From Streptomyces alfalfae (GTDB lineage: Bacteria > Actinomycetota > Actinomycetes > Streptomycetales > Streptomycetaceae), in contig NZ_QEXM01000020.1 of the NCBI RefSeq assembly GCF_004127445.1, positions 124,001-188,000 on the forward strand: 64,000 bases of DNA, given 5' to 3'. A program made the position numbers and the translations under genes. Below the pieces are notes generated by a model. That model searched no databases. It worked only from the letters and a program-made list of their open reading frames with translations, and was not told where the DNA came from. Of the stretch, positions 63,375-64,000 are shown piece by piece. Every line of letters begins with the position of its first letter. The first letter of the stretch is position 1.

Positions 63375-63820
63375 GTGACTCTCTTTGAGCGGCTGGAGTC
63401 CAGCTCTCGGATCTGTCCATGCGGACCCTCGGCGTGGGCAGTCTTCACCACCCCGGAGGGCCCCCTGGCTGTAGCCATGCCGAGGAGAAAGCCCACGTGG
63501 CATGTGCCCGAGATCGTAACACCGAACGATCATGAGGCTCTGTCAAGTACAACACGCCGTTGCAACGTTGGCGAGAAACCCATGTTCCGGCCAGTGGAGA
63601 AGATGTGGGAGCGGCGTGGAGGCTCTCGACATCTGTCCGCCCACTGAACCGATCGGCGGTGCGCCGACTGGATTTCCGCAGTCCACCGCCGCTCCCGCCC
63701 GGCAATTGACTGACCGTGAGAGAACGCGGACCGTCAAGGCGAGGCCCCGCCGGCAGGCGTGCGCCCGGCGCAAGATGGCTGATTCGAGCGCGCCCGTGAC
63801 GGAGAACCGCCGCCCCCTCG
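63375..63820. other. 446-base gap upstream of the conservon
   Basis: No supported gene. It should carry the conservon promoter, reading leftward. A TTGACA (complement of 63541-63546) and a TACGAT (complement of 63513-63518) are present but 22 bases apart, too far for a standard promoter. A CGTTGCAACG palindrome lies at 63558-63567. The sequence is lower in GC between 63500 and 63600. Confidence 0.5.
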
Positions 63821-64000
63821 TCAGCCGTCGTCGGCGGCGAAGCGGTCCCGCAGCTCCCGTTTGAGGATCTTTCCACTGGCGTTGCGCGGAAGTTCATCCA
63901 CGAAGAGGATCCGCTTGGGCGCCTTGAAGGGGGCGAGCCTGTCGCGCGCGTGGGCGATGAGCTCCGCCTCCGTGGGCTCCTCGCCCTCGCCGGCGGAGTC
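63821..64000 (-). CDS. AMP-dependent acyl-CoA ligase, C-terminal fragment (partial)
   Basis: The last 59 codons of a gene whose start is beyond the window. The residues ARDRLAPFKAPKRILFVDEL then PRNASGKILKRELR are the C-terminal signature of acyl-CoA synthetases, with the catalytic Lys in ASGKILKR. It ends with TGA (complement of 63821-63823). The substrate cannot be told. Confidence 0.88.
   Translation of the reverse strand, partial: DSAGEGEEPTEAELIAHARDRLAPFKAPKRILFVDELPRNASGKILKRELRDRFAADDG

Noticed and set aside
63541..63546. TTGACA-like -35 element upstream of the conservon
   Set aside because: The nearest good -10 is 22 bases away, outside normal promoter spacing.
63558..63567. CGTTGCAACG palindrome similar to the LacI operator
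   Set aside because: Single short copy far from the sugar genes; could occur by chance.
1..64000. tRNA, rRNA, CRISPR arrays, insertion sequences or prophage genes
   Set aside because: None was recognised by eye on either strand; no transposase or integrase motifs appear in the translated frames.

Overview
The window is high-GC actinomycete chromosome, almost certainly Streptomyces. Codons end in G or C nearly throughout. Only one in-frame TTA codon was found by eye (61730-61732). Typical lineage markers are present: a conservon operon, a DUF397 protein, an NsdA-family regulator, a PAS/SpoIIE phosphatase and secreted Tat/Sec glycoside hydrolases. Much of the window is accessory metabolism.

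Region 1 (1-20963) is carbohydrate and C7-cyclitol chemistry. A tightly overlapping plus-strand operon (3-8431) encodes a glycogen-synthase-like transferase fused to a HAD phosphatase (5' end cut by the window), an amylomaltase, a sedoheptulose-7-phosphate cyclase of the 2-epi-5-epi-valiolone synthase type, a cupin, a ROK kinase and an RmlD-like reductase. Two secreted GH13 amylases follow on the minus strand. A second plus operon holds a PfkB kinase very like acarbose 7-kinase (AcbK), a GMC oxidoreductase and an aldo-keto reductase. A LacI regulator faces a dioxygenase/sugar-porter operon across palindromic operators. Together this looks like part of an acarbose-type pseudo-oligosaccharide gene cluster whose remaining genes would lie to the left.

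Region 2 (21001-34826) is a compact PKS-NRPS cluster. On the minus strand, in transcription order: a 2011-residue ACP-KS-AT-AT-ACP-C protein, an A-PCP protein, a free-standing ketosynthase with Asn in place of the first catalytic His, a P450 and a formyltransferase. A divergent MFS exporter follows. The order C-A-PCP-KS, with no thioesterase or ketoreductase, resembles the fungal tenuazonic acid synthetase logic. I propose a split bacterial tetramic-acid assembly line.

Region 3 (35213-47348) is mixed: phosphatase, NsdA-like regulator, phosphotransferase-fold protein, alpha/beta hydrolase, peptidoglycan amidase, GH95 alpha-L-fucosidase, a leucine-rich-repeat protein and a DUF397 protein.

Region 4 (47468-56433) is CoA-thioester catabolism: two SCP2-type thiolase homologues, a double DUF35 protein, an enoyl-CoA hydratase and a divergent acyl-CoA ligase. 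A secreted chorismate mutase, an alpha/beta hydrolase and a phenylacetate-CoA ligase preceded by a TetR-type palindrome follow.

Region 5 (56514-59349) couples a prenyltransferase of the DMATS/ABBA fold to a tryptophanase, the known recipe for prenylated indoles. Region 6 (59468-63374) is a complete conservon (sensor-kinase-like, roadblock, DUF742, GTPase, CYP157-like P450). The window ends inside an AMP-dependent ligase gene.
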